In this document: positions 32,373-40,555 of the stretch, in pieces
Position numbering within the stretch: position 1 is the stretch's first letter
Layout: every line of letters starts with the position of its first letter
Source of the DNA: a bacterium
Lineage (GTDB): Bacteria > Armatimonadota > Zipacnadia > Zipacnadales > Zipacnadaceae
Length of the DNA stretch: 64,000 nt
Direction of reading: 5' to 3'
Assembly: GCA_030603495.1 (NCBI GenBank)
Contig: JAUVXR010000001.1
Span: forward strand, 62,001 to 126,000
Translations under genes and position numbers: made by a program
The notes under the pieces: generated by a model
The model's input: only the letters and a program-made list of their open reading frames with translations
What the model was told of the DNA's origin: nothing
Databases searched by the model: none

Positions 32373-33155
32373 CTATTGTCCGCCACTCTCCGCATAGGCA
32401 TAAGCGGTATGATTGTGGATTGACTCGTAGCTCTTACATTCTACCGAAAACCAGCTCACGTGCGCAAGCGAGGCCAGCGCCAGGACGGTGTCGCGAACGA
32501 CATCTTCGACGAACTTGGGATTGTCATAAGCGCCCTCGGTGACCACCTTCTCGTCGCTGCGCTTGAGTATCGGGAAAACCTCGTAGCTGCCCTGCTGCTC
32601 GAGGAGGGGGACGAGGTCCTCCAGCCAGATTATGAAGTGCCCGTCAGTGCGCAGGCGGACAGTCAACTCGGCCCGCTGGCTGTGCGCGCCATAGTCGGCG
32701 ATCTCCCTGGAGCAGGGGCAGAGCGTCATTATCGGGACGGTCACGCCCAGGGTGAAGATATAGCCGTCGCTAGCCAGCCGCCCCTCGAAAAGACAGTCGT
32801 AATCCAGCGACGAGACCATCCCGCTGGCCGGCGAGGCCTTCTCCAGGAAGTACTTGAATTGGAGGCTGAGTCGGGCGGCATTAGCCTGGAAAGCACCGCG
32901 GATCTCTTCGAGCATCTCGCGAATCTCGTCCATAGCCACGGCCTTGCGGCTCCAGCGCGAAAGGATCTCGACGAAGCGGCTCATGTGGGTACCGCGCTCG
33001 TGATGGGGCAGTTGCACGCTGACGTCGAACTCCCCCAGTACCCGAGCCATCCCGCCGTCTTTCTCGCGGATCATCACCGGCAGGCGAATATCACGCACGC
33101 CTACGCGGTCAATGGTAATGCCTCGATTGTCTGACTGGGCAGCAACATCACGCAT
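32373..33155 (-). CDS. folE2: GTP cyclohydrolase FolE2 (type IB)
   Basis: 260 residues matching FolE2: IDRVGVRDIRLPV near the start, HHERGTHMSRFVEIL with metal-binding His, and TLCPCSREIADYGAHSQRAE with the conserved Cys pair. It converts GTP to dihydroneopterin triphosphate, the first step to folate or queuosine. FolE2 does not need zinc, unlike FolE1, and is often expressed under zinc limitation; no Zur site was seen here. No other folate genes are adjacent. Confidence 0.95.
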   Translation of the reverse strand: MRDVAAQSDNRGITIDRVGVRDIRLPVMIREKDGGMARVLGEFDVSVQLPHHERGTHMSRFVEILSRWSRKAVAMDEIREMLEEIRGAFQANAARLSLQFKYFLEKASPASGMVSSLDYDCLFEGRLASDGYIFTLGVTVPIMTLCPCSREIADYGAHSQRAELTVRLRTDGHFIIWLEDLVPLLEQQGSYEVFPILKRSDEKVVTEGAYDNPKFVEDVVRDTVLALASLAHVSWFSVECKSYESIHNHTAYAYAESGGQ

Positions 33156-33189
33156 TCTTACACCAGCTCTGGAACAGCAAAAGTCGTGA

Positions 33190-33261
33190 ACGGATTTTGC
33201 GGAAAACCCGCTTTTTGAAAAAAGCCGGTTTTCCGCGCCTTTCCGGCAAAAACTTTAGAAG
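33190..33261 (+). repeat. Family B dyad repeat
   Basis: CGGATTTTGCGGAAAACCCG..AAAAAAGCCGGTTTTCCGCGCC then TTCCGGCAAAAACTTTAG, directly upstream of folE2 on the opposite strand. Confidence 0.95.
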
Positions 33262-33349
33262 TTGGACAGTGTCGTAGGTGAATTCGCCGGGCAGGCCAGG
33301 GCAACCTCCTGCTCTGTCAAGGGGCAATGACCCCGCGAGTACCAAATCA

Positions 33350-33494
33350 GTAGGACGGGCCTCTGGCCCGTCACTGACTATTGACAGGCGGGACGCCTGT
33401 CCCACTGGAGTGTGTAGAGAATGGCGGTCGGGGCAAGGGTGCCCCTCCCACGGAGTTGGCGACGGCAGTCGCGGCAGGAATGCCGCTCCTACCG
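33350..33494. repeat. Cluster of family A, F and C dyad repeats
   Basis: 33350-33405 is family A (GTAGGACGGGCCTCTGGCCCGTC, then GACAGGCGGGACGCCTGTC). 33432-33453 is family F (GCAAGGGTGCCCCTCCCACGG). 33468-33494 is family C (GCGGCAGGAATGCCGC). No gene is visible in the 364-base gap between folE2 and the GGDEF gene. Confidence 0.85.
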
Positions 33495-33519
33495 GTGAGG
33501 AAGGGTAAGGAGAGGCGGG

Positions 33520-35046
33520 TCAGGCGGTGGCGCGCTTGGCGCGTTTGGCCTGCTTGGTACGGTACATCGCTGCGTCGGCCTGGGCGAGGACCTCCTCGAC
33601 GGCGACGTCGGTGTCCGGTTGGTAGCAGGCCACGCCCATGCTGAAGCCGAGATCCGCCGGCAGATCGGGGGGTAGCGCCCCCTCCTTGACCCGTTGGTCC
33701 AGCCAGTCGGCGAAGGCCTGCTGGAAGCGCTCGACAGCGGCGTGGGCCTGCTCAGTACTGGTCTCGGGCATCACCACCAGGAACTCGTCGCCGCCGTAGC
33801 GGATGATAACATCAGCCGCGCGGACCGACTTCTGGAGGACCTCGGCCACGCCCTGCAGCATCTGGTCACCGACCAGATGCCCGTAGCCATCATTGATCGC
33901 CTTCAGATTATCAATATCGCCCATTATGAAGCTGACGTGGTGCCCGTAGCGGTCGGCACGCTGGATTTCCTGGATGATGGTTTCGTTGAAGTAGCGGCGG
34001 TTGTAGACGCCGGTGAGGGCATCGCGGACCAGTTGGTGGTTCAGTTCATCCCAGAGCATCTTGGTCTCGCTGATGTCGCGATCTACGCCGCGATAACCCA
34101 GCAGCTCCCCGCCCGCATCAAGAATTGGAACACCGCTAGTCTCAAGCACTACAATTTGCCCATCTTTGTGCAGATTGGCATTCTCTAATCTGTCGAAGGG
34201 TTCCCGAGCCTTAGCGGCAGCCTCGAACTGAGCGGCGACTCGTTTTGCCTCATCCGGAGGCATGAGATCGAAGGGCGTCTTGCCAATGACCTCCTCGGGC
34301 TCGTAGCCCAAGAGGTCCTTGACTCGGGGACTGGCATAAGTGTAGATGCCCTCGGCGTCTACTTCCCATATCCAGTCACTGGTCGTCTCGACCAGAGAAC
34401 GAAATCTTTCTTCGCTGGCTTGCAGGGCCTCTTCCGCCTGCTTGGCCTGGGTGATGTCCCAGAAAACGCCCAGTATGCCGACAACCTTGCCGTCTTCGTC
34501 TCTGACGGGCGTCTTAACCGTATGGACAAATACCTCTTGCCCATCCTGGATATAGGCCTCCTCGATCTCTTCTGTCTCTCCTGACTGCATAATCCTCGCG
34601 TCGTCTGCGCGGTACTTCTCGGCCAATTCCTTGGGGTAGAAGTCATAGTCTGTGTGTCCCGGGATCTCATCAGGCTTAAGCCCCAGGTCCCGCGCGTATT
34701 CTTCGTTACAGGATACATAGACCAAACTCCTATCCTTGATGAACACCTTCTGAGGCAGATTCTCAACGAGCGTCCTATACTTGCCCTCGCTTTCGCGCAG
34801 GGCTTCTTCGGACCGCTTGCGCCTGGTTGTAGCAACGTAGGCATAGACACCAAACGGGATGACAAGGATGGCAACCAACGAACGCAGCCAGACTTCATGC
34901 GGGAGGGGGGCGAATAGCTGCTGGGCGAAGCTGCCCTCATGAAACACAAAGGCATGTGCCGCCGCTTCAATAATCCAGTAGAGGACGGCCAGTGCAATTC
35001 CAACCACTATGAAGTGACGGTCTTGGTGTTTGCTGCTATTCTTCAT
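33520..35046 (-). CDS. Membrane PAS-PAS-GGDEF diguanylate cyclase
   Basis: 508 residues from ATG 35046, which has GGAGG 10 bases upstream. Two membrane segments (FIVVGIALAVLYWIIEA, VWLRSLVAILVIPFGVYAYV), two PAS domains (about 85-205 and 210-335) and a GGDEF domain. The active-site motif is intact (YGGDEFLV), and the inhibitory I-site RAAD lies 5 residues before it. It should make c-di-GMP from two GTP and be product-inhibited. The neighbouring HD-GYP gene would destroy the same messenger. Confidence 0.9.
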   Translation of the reverse strand: MKNSSKHQDRHFIVVGIALAVLYWIIEAAAHAFVFHEGSFAQQLFAPLPHEVWLRSLVAILVIPFGVYAYVATTRRKRSEEALRESEGKYRTLVENLPQKVFIKDRSLVYVSCNEEYARDLGLKPDEIPGHTDYDFYPKELAEKYRADDARIMQSGETEEIEEAYIQDGQEVFVHTVKTPVRDEDGKVVGILGVFWDITQAKQAEEALQASEERFRSLVETTSDWIWEVDAEGIYTYASPRVKDLLGYEPEEVIGKTPFDLMPPDEAKRVAAQFEAAAKAREPFDRLENANLHKDGQIVVLETSGVPILDAGGELLGYRGVDRDISETKMLWDELNHQLVRDALTGVYNRRYFNETIIQEIQRADRYGHHVSFIMGDIDNLKAINDGYGHLVGDQMLQGVAEVLQKSVRAADVIIRYGGDEFLVVMPETSTEQAHAAVERFQQAFADWLDQRVKEGALPPDLPADLGFSMGVACYQPDTDVAVEEVLAQADAAMYRTKQAKRAKRATA

Positions 35047-35123
35047 CTGGCAGCGGCCTCCAGTTGGAAGCTCCTCTTCAGGGCGGATAATTGTGTACAC
35101 AGAAAGCGAAGGGCAATAACTGC

Positions 35124-35840
35124 CTATGCTGCTTTCAGCTTCCTATCCTGGATGATGTCAATGAAGAGTCCGGCCGCCTCCGGATCAAATTGGCCGCCGG
35201 CGCCGGCATATAGCTCATCGAGAACCACTGAATCACTAAGGGCGGGGCGGTAGGGACGGTCGCTACACATCGCGTCGTAGGCATCCACCACGCCCAGGAC
35301 ACGGGCCTCCGGGCGGATGTCCTCACCCGCCAGCCCCTGAGGGTACCCGTCCCCGTCCCAGCGCTCGTGGTGCTGGTGGATGATCCGAGCCACTTCGATC
35401 AGGCGGGGGACAGACCCCTCCCACAGTTCGCGGCCCAGCACCGGGTGCATATATATCACCTGCCACTGGAAAGCATCGAGCGGACCGGGCTTGTTGAGTA
35501 TGGCGCTGATAATCCCGACTTTCCCGATGTCGTGAAAAGTAGCGGCGATCAGCAGGTTGCTGAGCTGCTGGTCGGACAGGCCCAGCGCCTCGCCTAACGC
35601 CCGCGCGTAATCCTGGACGCGCCGGCAGTGGCCGAGGGTGTAACCGTCCTTGGTCTCGACGACGTTGTTGAGTAGCTTCAGACTCCACAGACGGGAGGGC
35701 GGTAGGCTCTGGAGGCTGACTTCGGTATAGTCCGTCCACCAGGAATTCGCGTGGTCAGATAAGTCTGACCGGCCCTTGGTCGGAATCATTGTGCTCAGCT
35801 CCCTCATAGCCCGCCGGGCGGGCGGATGCGACTTGAGCAT
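35124..35840 (-). CDS. HD-GYP c-di-GMP phosphodiesterase
   Basis: 238 residues. The HD-GYP motifs are complete: HDIGK, then HQHHERWDGDGYPQGL and VDAYDAMCSDRPY. It hydrolyses c-di-GMP. There is no receiver or membrane domain, so it is probably a soluble free-standing enzyme. ATG 35840 gives an N-terminal region of 55 residues; a later ATG (35789) has GGGAG upstream and may be the true start. It lies upstream of the diguanylate cyclase in the same leftward operon. Confidence 0.9.
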   Translation of the reverse strand: MLKSHPPARRAMRELSTMIPTKGRSDLSDHANSWWTDYTEVSLQSLPPSRLWSLKLLNNVVETKDGYTLGHCRRVQDYARALGEALGLSDQQLSNLLIAATFHDIGKVGIISAILNKPGPLDAFQWQVIYMHPVLGRELWEGSVPRLIEVARIIHQHHERWDGDGYPQGLAGEDIRPEARVLGVVDAYDAMCSDRPYRPALSDSVVLDELYAGAGGQFDPEAAGLFIDIIQDRKLKAA

Positions 35841-35929
35841 TGTTGTTATTGGCCACGCCTACGTCCAACTTGAAGAACCCAACGCAAGCAGGAGGTAAAC
35901 AGCAACCCAGCGAGGAACGTATGAAACCC

Positions 35930-35953
35930 GTAGGAGGGACATTCCTGTCGCGA
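35930..35953. repeat. Family C dyad repeat
   Basis: GTAGGAGGGACATTCCTGTC then GCGA, 13 bases before the rmlD ATG, so it forms the gene's leader and lies next to its ribosome-binding region. Confidence 0.75.
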
Positions 35954-35966
35954 GCAGGGGGGCGAT

Positions 35967-36839
35967 ATGTCTGATGTGAGCGAGGACAAGCTGGTCGTAG
36001 TCACCGGAGCGGCGGGGATGCTGGGGTCGGCGTTGATGGCGCTGGCGCCGAAGTCGGTGCGGGCCGTCGGCGTGGATATTGCTGAGGGGGACCTGTCTAC
36101 CCAGGAAGGCATCACGAGTGCACTGGGGCCCTACATCCCTGAGGTAGTTATCCACTGCGCCGGTTACACCGACGTCGAGGGCGCCACCAACCAGCCTGAA
36201 CTGGCCAACCGGCACAATGCAGTGGCGACTGAGAATGTCGCCCGCTTCTGTGCGGAGGTGGGTGCGCGGCTTGTCTATATCAGCACGGATTACGTCTTCA
36301 ACGGCATGAAGGGCGAGCCGTATACCGAGGAGGATAGGCCCAATCCCATAAATGCCTACGGCCGGTCGAAGCTGGCCGGCGAGCAAGCGGCGCAGGAGAT
36401 CACCCCGGACTGCCTGATCGTGCGGACACAGTGGCTGTTCGGGCTGCTGGGCCGCAACTTTGTGGAAGCGATCATCCGCCGCGCCCGTCAAGGCGGGAAA
36501 CTGCAGGTGATCACTGACGAGGTCGCTTCACCGACGTACAGTCAGGATCTGGGCGGCGCGCTGTGGGAGATCGTCGCCCGGCCAGTGAGCGGGATCGTGC
36601 ACATCACCAACAGCGGATACTGCTCGCGGGCGGAGTTGGCGCGGGTGGCGCTAGATGCCGCCGGCTTGGCAGACGTACCGATCACCGAGATCACCAGCGC
36701 CGACTGGGACAGTCCCACCCAGCGCCCGGCGTTCTCGGTACTTGACAATCGGCGCTGGCAGCAGTTAGGATTTACTCCGCTGCAGCCGTGGCAGGAGGCA
36801 GTAGGCGAGTATGTGCAGAGTTGCCTTGCAGTCCGGTAG
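35967..36839 (+). CDS. rfbD: dTDP-4-dehydrorhamnose reductase (RmlD)
   Basis: 290 residues. The NAD(P)-binding motif GAAGMLGSAL (residues 12-21) and the SDR-type YGRSKLAGEQ (Tyr-x3-Lys) are present, with INCAGYTDVEGA-like IHCAGYTDVEGAT before them. It reduces dTDP-4-keto-rhamnose to dTDP-L-rhamnose. The other rhamnose genes (rmlA, rmlB, rmlC) are not in the window. It suggests rhamnose in the O-chain or exopolysaccharide. SDR homologues with other substrates exist. Confidence 0.85.
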   Translation: MSDVSEDKLVVVTGAAGMLGSALMALAPKSVRAVGVDIAEGDLSTQEGITSALGPYIPEVVIHCAGYTDVEGATNQPELANRHNAVATENVARFCAEVGARLVYISTDYVFNGMKGEPYTEEDRPNPINAYGRSKLAGEQAAQEITPDCLIVRTQWLFGLLGRNFVEAIIRRARQGGKLQVITDEVASPTYSQDLGGALWEIVARPVSGIVHITNSGYCSRAELARVALDAAGLADVPITEITSADWDSPTQRPAFSVLDNRRWQQLGFTPLQPWQEAVGEYVQSCLAVR

Positions 36840-36949
36840 CGATGGCGCGAGTATTGCAGGAGCTCCCCTATATGTTGTTCTCGTGTCGCTGCACACTCTA
36901 TAGCGGAATGACCAGTTGCTACTGATACCAGGGGGAGGAACCCAAACTG

Positions 36950-38206
36950 ATGGAGTATGATATTACCGACGTCGAACTGCACGAGGCTGGCAGGCGCCGG
37001 ATCGAATGGGCCAACCGGCAGATGCCGGTGCTGCAGCTTGTCCGCCAGGAATTTGCCGAGCAACAGCCACTAGGCGGCGAGCGCATTGGCTGCTGCCTGC
37101 ACGTGACCTCCGAGACGGCCAATCTGATGCGGACCCTGAAGGCGGGCGGTGCGGAAGTGGCCCTGTGCGCCAGCAATCCGCTTAGCACCCAGAATGAGGT
37201 GGGCGCAAGCCTGGTCACTGACTACGAGATACCAGTTTTCGCCCGCCACGGTGAGGACCGCGAGACTTACTACAACCATATCAATGCCGTACTGGACATC
37301 AAACCGACCATCACCATTGACGATGGTGCCGACGTCATATCAACGCTGCACTCCGAGCGACCGGAGCAGATCGCAGACATCAAGGCGGGGATGGAAGAGA
37401 CCACCACGGGTGTAATCCGGCTACGAGCGATGGCGGCTGACGGAGCGCTAAAATACCCGCTTATCGCAGTGAACGATGCCAACACCAAACACCTGTTCGA
37501 CAACTACTACGGCACCGGCCAGAGTACGATTGACGGCATCCTGCGGGCGACGAACACCCTGCTGGCAGGCAAGAACTTCGTGGTCTGCGGGTACGGCGAC
37601 TGCGGGCGCGGCGTCTGCCGACGAGCAGCCGGAATGGGAGCGAAGGTGATCGTCTGCGAGGTGGATCCGCTGCGCGCGCTTCAGGCAACGATGGACGGCT
37701 ACCAGGTTATGCCCATCGCCGACGCGGCCGGGATCGGCGACATCTTTATCACCGTTACCGGGGATAGGTCCGTAATTCGCCGCGAGCAGTTCGAACTGAT
37801 GAAGGACGGCGCAGTGCTGGGTAACTCAGGGCATTTCGACGTGGAGATTGACTTGCCTGACCTGCGCGAGATGAGCACCACCATCCGCACTGTCCGGCCC
37901 AACCTGGAGGCCTATCAGCTTGAAGATGGGCGGGAGGTCTTCGTAATCGGCCAGGGACGGCTGACCAATCTGGCCGCGGCAGAGGGCCATCCGGCGGCGG
38001 TCATGGATATGAGCTTCGCCAACCAGGCGCTATGCACGGCATACGTGGCAGGGCTAAGTGAGCCGCTGGCGATAGCTGTTCACCCGGTGCCGCAGGAGAT
38101 TGATGAGCGCGTCGCCACGCTTAAGCTGCAGACTATGGGCATATCCATAGACACACTGACGCCCGAGCAGGAGGAATATCTCGCAAGCTGGAAGATGGGG
38201 ACGTAA
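36950..38206 (+). CDS. ahcY: S-adenosylhomocysteine hydrolase
   Basis: 418 residues. NAD-binding [15 protein letters not shown], substrate-site [20 protein letters not shown], and [18 protein letters not shown] are those of AhcY. It cleaves S-adenosylhomocysteine to adenosine and homocysteine, removing a methyltransferase inhibitor. It is of the shorter type lacking the eukaryotic-like C-terminal extension. A weak promoter (TTGTTC-18-TATAGC, 36875-36904) and GGGGGAGG lie upstream. No SAH riboswitch was recognised. Confidence 0.95.
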   Translation: MEYDITDVELHEAGRRRIEWANRQMPVLQLVRQEFAEQQPLGGERIGCCLHVTSETANLMRTLKAGGAEVALCASNPLSTQNEVGASLVTDYEIPVFARHGEDRETYYNHINAVLDIKPTITIDDGADVISTLHSERPEQIADIKAGMEETTTGVIRLRAMAADGALKYPLIAVNDANTKHLFDNYYGTGQSTIDGILRATNTLLAGKNFVVCGYGDCGRGVCRRAAGMGAKVIVCEVDPLRALQATMDGYQVMPIADAAGIGDIFITVTGDRSVIRREQFELMKDGAVLGNSGHFDVEIDLPDLREMSTTIRTVRPNLEAYQLEDGREVFVIGQGRLTNLAAAEGHPAAVMDMSFANQALCTAYVAGLSEPLAIAVHPVPQEIDERVATLKLQTMGISIDTLTPEQEEYLASWKMGT

Positions 38207-38254
38207 AAGGGCAGGAGAACGACAGGCAGGAGCAGAAGCTGACGGCACTTCGCT

Positions 38255-38283
38255 TTGACATCTGCGCAAGCGTGTGGTATACT
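38255..38283 (+). promoter_or_regulatory. Sigma-70 promoter of the stalk-protein gene
   Basis: TTGACA (38255-38260), a 17-base spacer, TATACT (38278-38283) with TGG before it (extended -10). Confidence 0.85.
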
Positions 38284-38330
38284 AGCGGGGACTGAAGGTG
38301 TATCTCTTGCGTTTTTCAGGAGGAACCACC

Positions 38331-38807
38331 ATGCAAACGAGACGCTACTTGGCCCCAGTAGTAGGAACAGTATTTGTCGCTAGCCTCCTGTTAACCAGCA
38401 TAGGCACGGGATGGTCGGAACAGTTCAAGATCATCGAGCGGCAGAAGATCGAGCGCGAGATGGTCTGGTTCAACGGCCGGGAGGGCGACTTCGAGCACAA
38501 GCCGTTCCTCAAAGAAGGGCGCGTCTACGTAACGCTGGTAGATCTGATGCGCCATATCAAGGGCACTATCCTCAAGGGCCCGCCTAGCGACCTGATCGAA
38601 CTGGAGCGCAACAGCGTGCTGGTCCGGGTGCTGCCCGGTGAGAGCTATGTACTGATCAACGGCGTAGAGGCCGATGTGGAACGGGCACCAGTCAAGCACG
38701 TAGGGGCGCTGTACGTGCCTCTGCGCTTCTATTGCAATCTGTTTGGCATCGCCGTGGAATGGAGCCGGATTGAGCACCGGGCCTACGTGACCTTTCGCAC
38801 CGACTAG
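38331..38807 (+). CDS. Exported stalk-domain protein, second copy
   Basis: 158 residues. Signal peptide (VVGTVFVASLLLTSIGTGWS), then one domain with GREGDFEHKPFLKEGRVYVT, IKGTILKGPPSDLIEL, YVLINGVEADVERAP and LYVPLRFYCNLFGIAVEWSR, like copper-amine-oxidase N-terminal (stalk) domains. It has its own promoter and a strong terminator. AGGAGG precedes ATG 38331; the longer frame from 38298 starts with GTG and would spoil the signal peptide. It may belong to the same system as the stalk protein at 26359. Confidence 0.75.
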   Translation: MQTRRYLAPVVGTVFVASLLLTSIGTGWSEQFKIIERQKIEREMVWFNGREGDFEHKPFLKEGRVYVTLVDLMRHIKGTILKGPPSDLIELERNSVLVRVLPGESYVLINGVEADVERAPVKHVGALYVPLRFYCNLFGIAVEWSRIEHRAYVTFRTD

Positions 38808-38834
38808 TAACGTCGCCAATCATCTCAGGTTGAC

Positions 38835-38871
38835 AGCGCTCTCGTCGCCAAGGCTAGGGAGAGCGCTTTTT
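38835..38871 (+). terminator. Rho-independent terminator
   Basis: AGCGCTCTC / GAGAGCGCT, a 9-base perfect stem (loop 15), followed by TTTT. It ends the monocistronic stalk gene before the PHP gene. Confidence 0.85.
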
Positions 38872-38888
38872 GCTGTCGGCGAAAAGCA

Positions 38889-39677
38889 ATGATAGACCTT
38901 CACTGTCACATTCTGGCCGGGCTGGACGACGGAGCCGCAGACCTAGAAACTTCCCTGGCGATGGCGGAGATCGCCGTGGCAGACGGCATCGAGACGATCG
39001 TAGCCACCCCGCACGTGGGTGTGGGGGGCGGACGCAGGCCCCAGATGTTCTTCCCATATGCGACGACCAGCGTACGCACAGAGGCGGGGGGGGCCACGGT
39101 ACCTGAAATAGTCCGGGCCGCCACCGCCGAACTGAACGAAGCACTCATCGAGCGGGGCCTGGCGCTAACGATCCTGCCGGGGATGGAAGTCGAGGCACAT
39201 CCGGAGGTAGCATGGCTGGTCCGGCAGGGAGAGTTCCTGGCACTGGGCGACCAGGGCAAGTACCTGCTGCTGGAAGTGCCCCTTGCGGGGATCCCGACCT
39301 ACCTCGAACAGCTCTGTTTCGAGCTACAAATCGCGGGTATTACCCCAATACTCGCCCACCCGGAGCGCTCGGAACTACTGCGGCAGGAACCAGGGGTGTG
39401 CGAGCGGCTGGTCGAGCGAGGCTGCCTGATGCAGGTTAACGCCGACAGTGTCCGCGGGCGGCAGGGCCGCACCGTTCGTAACATTGCCACTGATCTGATC
39501 CGCGAGGGACTGGCCCACATCCTATCCACCGATGCCCACAATGCCAGCTCGCGCCCGCCACGGCTGAGTGACGCGCGCGATGCTGTAGTCCAGATCGCGG
39601 ACGAAGACACCTTCCTTAGAATGACCGAAGTTGTGCCGCGTGCAGTCCTGGTCGGCGGCGAACGGAAATCCCCGTAG
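38889..39677 (+). CDS. PHP-domain tyrosine phosphatase (CpsB/YwqE-like)
   Basis: 262 residues: metal-binding DLHCHILAGLDDGAAD at the start, later TPHVGVGG and THAHNA-like STDAHNASSRP, matching PHP phosphatases (CpsB/YwqE). These dephosphorylate BY-kinases that control capsule chain length. No BY-kinase or Wzz gene is in the window. It supports a polysaccharide context with the sugar transferase downstream. Confidence 0.85.
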   Translation: MIDLHCHILAGLDDGAADLETSLAMAEIAVADGIETIVATPHVGVGGGRRPQMFFPYATTSVRTEAGGATVPEIVRAATAELNEALIERGLALTILPGMEVEAHPEVAWLVRQGEFLALGDQGKYLLLEVPLAGIPTYLEQLCFELQIAGITPILAHPERSELLRQEPGVCERLVERGCLMQVNADSVRGRQGRTVRNIATDLIREGLAHILSTDAHNASSRPPRLSDARDAVVQIADEDTFLRMTEVVPRAVLVGGERKSP

Positions 39678-39839
39678 CCTGGTACAAGTGTGTCGGTCCC
39701 CCTCTGTGCGCCTCTTGCCGCTCTGTGCTGGCTGGGATCACGCCAGCTTTGAGGCACGGTCCGGCCAATGAGGTCTGTGCGAGGGGCTTCGGTGAACGGC
39801 GAGGCAGGCAGCTGGTAGGCCGCTTGTCTGCGGCCAATA

Positions 39840-40445
39840 CTAGTAGGCGCCTCGCGTGGTGATGACAGCGGGGACGGTCAGAAGCAGTAGCTTGAGATCT
39901 TGGAGCAGGCCACAGGAGCGGACGTATTGGATATCCATGCGCACCCACTCGTCGAAGGGAATATCGGAGCGGCCACTAACCTGCCAGGTGCAGGTCAGCC
40001 CGGGCTTGACCGCTAGGCGCTCGCGCTGCCAGGGCTCGTAGCGCGCTACTTCATCAGGAATGGGCGGCCGGGGGCCGACCAGACTCATCTGGCCGCACAG
40101 GATGTTCCATAGCTGGGGCAACTCGTCGAGGCTGTACTTGCGGACTATGCGACCAACGCGGGTAATACGGGGGTCGGAACGGATCTTGAAAACCGGGCCA
40201 GGGATTTCGTTATCAGCCAGAAGCTGCACCTGGAGCACTGGTGCTTCCTGGTACATCGAACGGAATTTGAGCATGACAAAGGGCCGGCCATCTTTGCCCA
40301 GACGCATATGGCGAAATAGAACCGGCCCAGGACTTTCAAGCTTAATGGCAATAGCCACAAGCAGCATTAGCGGGGCGGCCACTACCAATCCAGCACAGGT
40401 GGCAACCACGTCAACAACGCGCTTGGTGCTTTCATAGAACGACAT
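39840..40445 (-). CDS. Polyprenyl-phosphate sugar-1-phosphate transferase (bacterial sugar transferase)
   Basis: About 201 residues from ATG 40445. An N-terminal membrane hairpin (VVDVVATCAGLVVAAPLMLLV) and the family motifs FVMLKFRSMY, RKYSLDELPQLWNIL and MSLVGPRP are present. It loads the first sugar onto undecaprenyl phosphate to start an exopolysaccharide or O-antigen unit. The longer frame to 40502 adds a Cys-rich stretch and no better Shine-Dalgarno. Confidence 0.9.
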   Translation of the reverse strand: MSFYESTKRVVDVVATCAGLVVAAPLMLLVAIAIKLESPGPVLFRHMRLGKDGRPFVMLKFRSMYQEAPVLQVQLLADNEIPGPVFKIRSDPRITRVGRIVRKYSLDELPQLWNILCGQMSLVGPRPPIPDEVARYEPWQRERLAVKPGLTCTWQVSGRSDIPFDEWVRMDIQYVRSCGLLQDLKLLLLTVPAVITTRGAY

Positions 40446-40512
40446 ATACCGAAATCCACCCGTCTCCCCCCGCATCAGGCAACAGACATCGCACACGGCC
40501 ACTACCGGAGAG

Positions 40513-40540
40513 ATTATATCACAAACAAGCGACCAAACAA
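40513..40540 (-). promoter_or_regulatory. Promoter of the sugar transferase gene
   Basis: On the minus strand: TTGTTT, 16-base spacer, TATAAT, with TGA directly before the -10 (extended -10). It would start transcription about 60 bases before ATG 40445. Confidence 0.55.
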
Positions 40541-40555
40541 AGGCTACTGGGCCAG

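Noticed and set aside
36840-36949. SAH or SAM riboswitch upstream of ahcY
   Set aside because: The 110-base leader lacks the conserved paired regions I know; only a weak promoter and a Shine-Dalgarno are seen.
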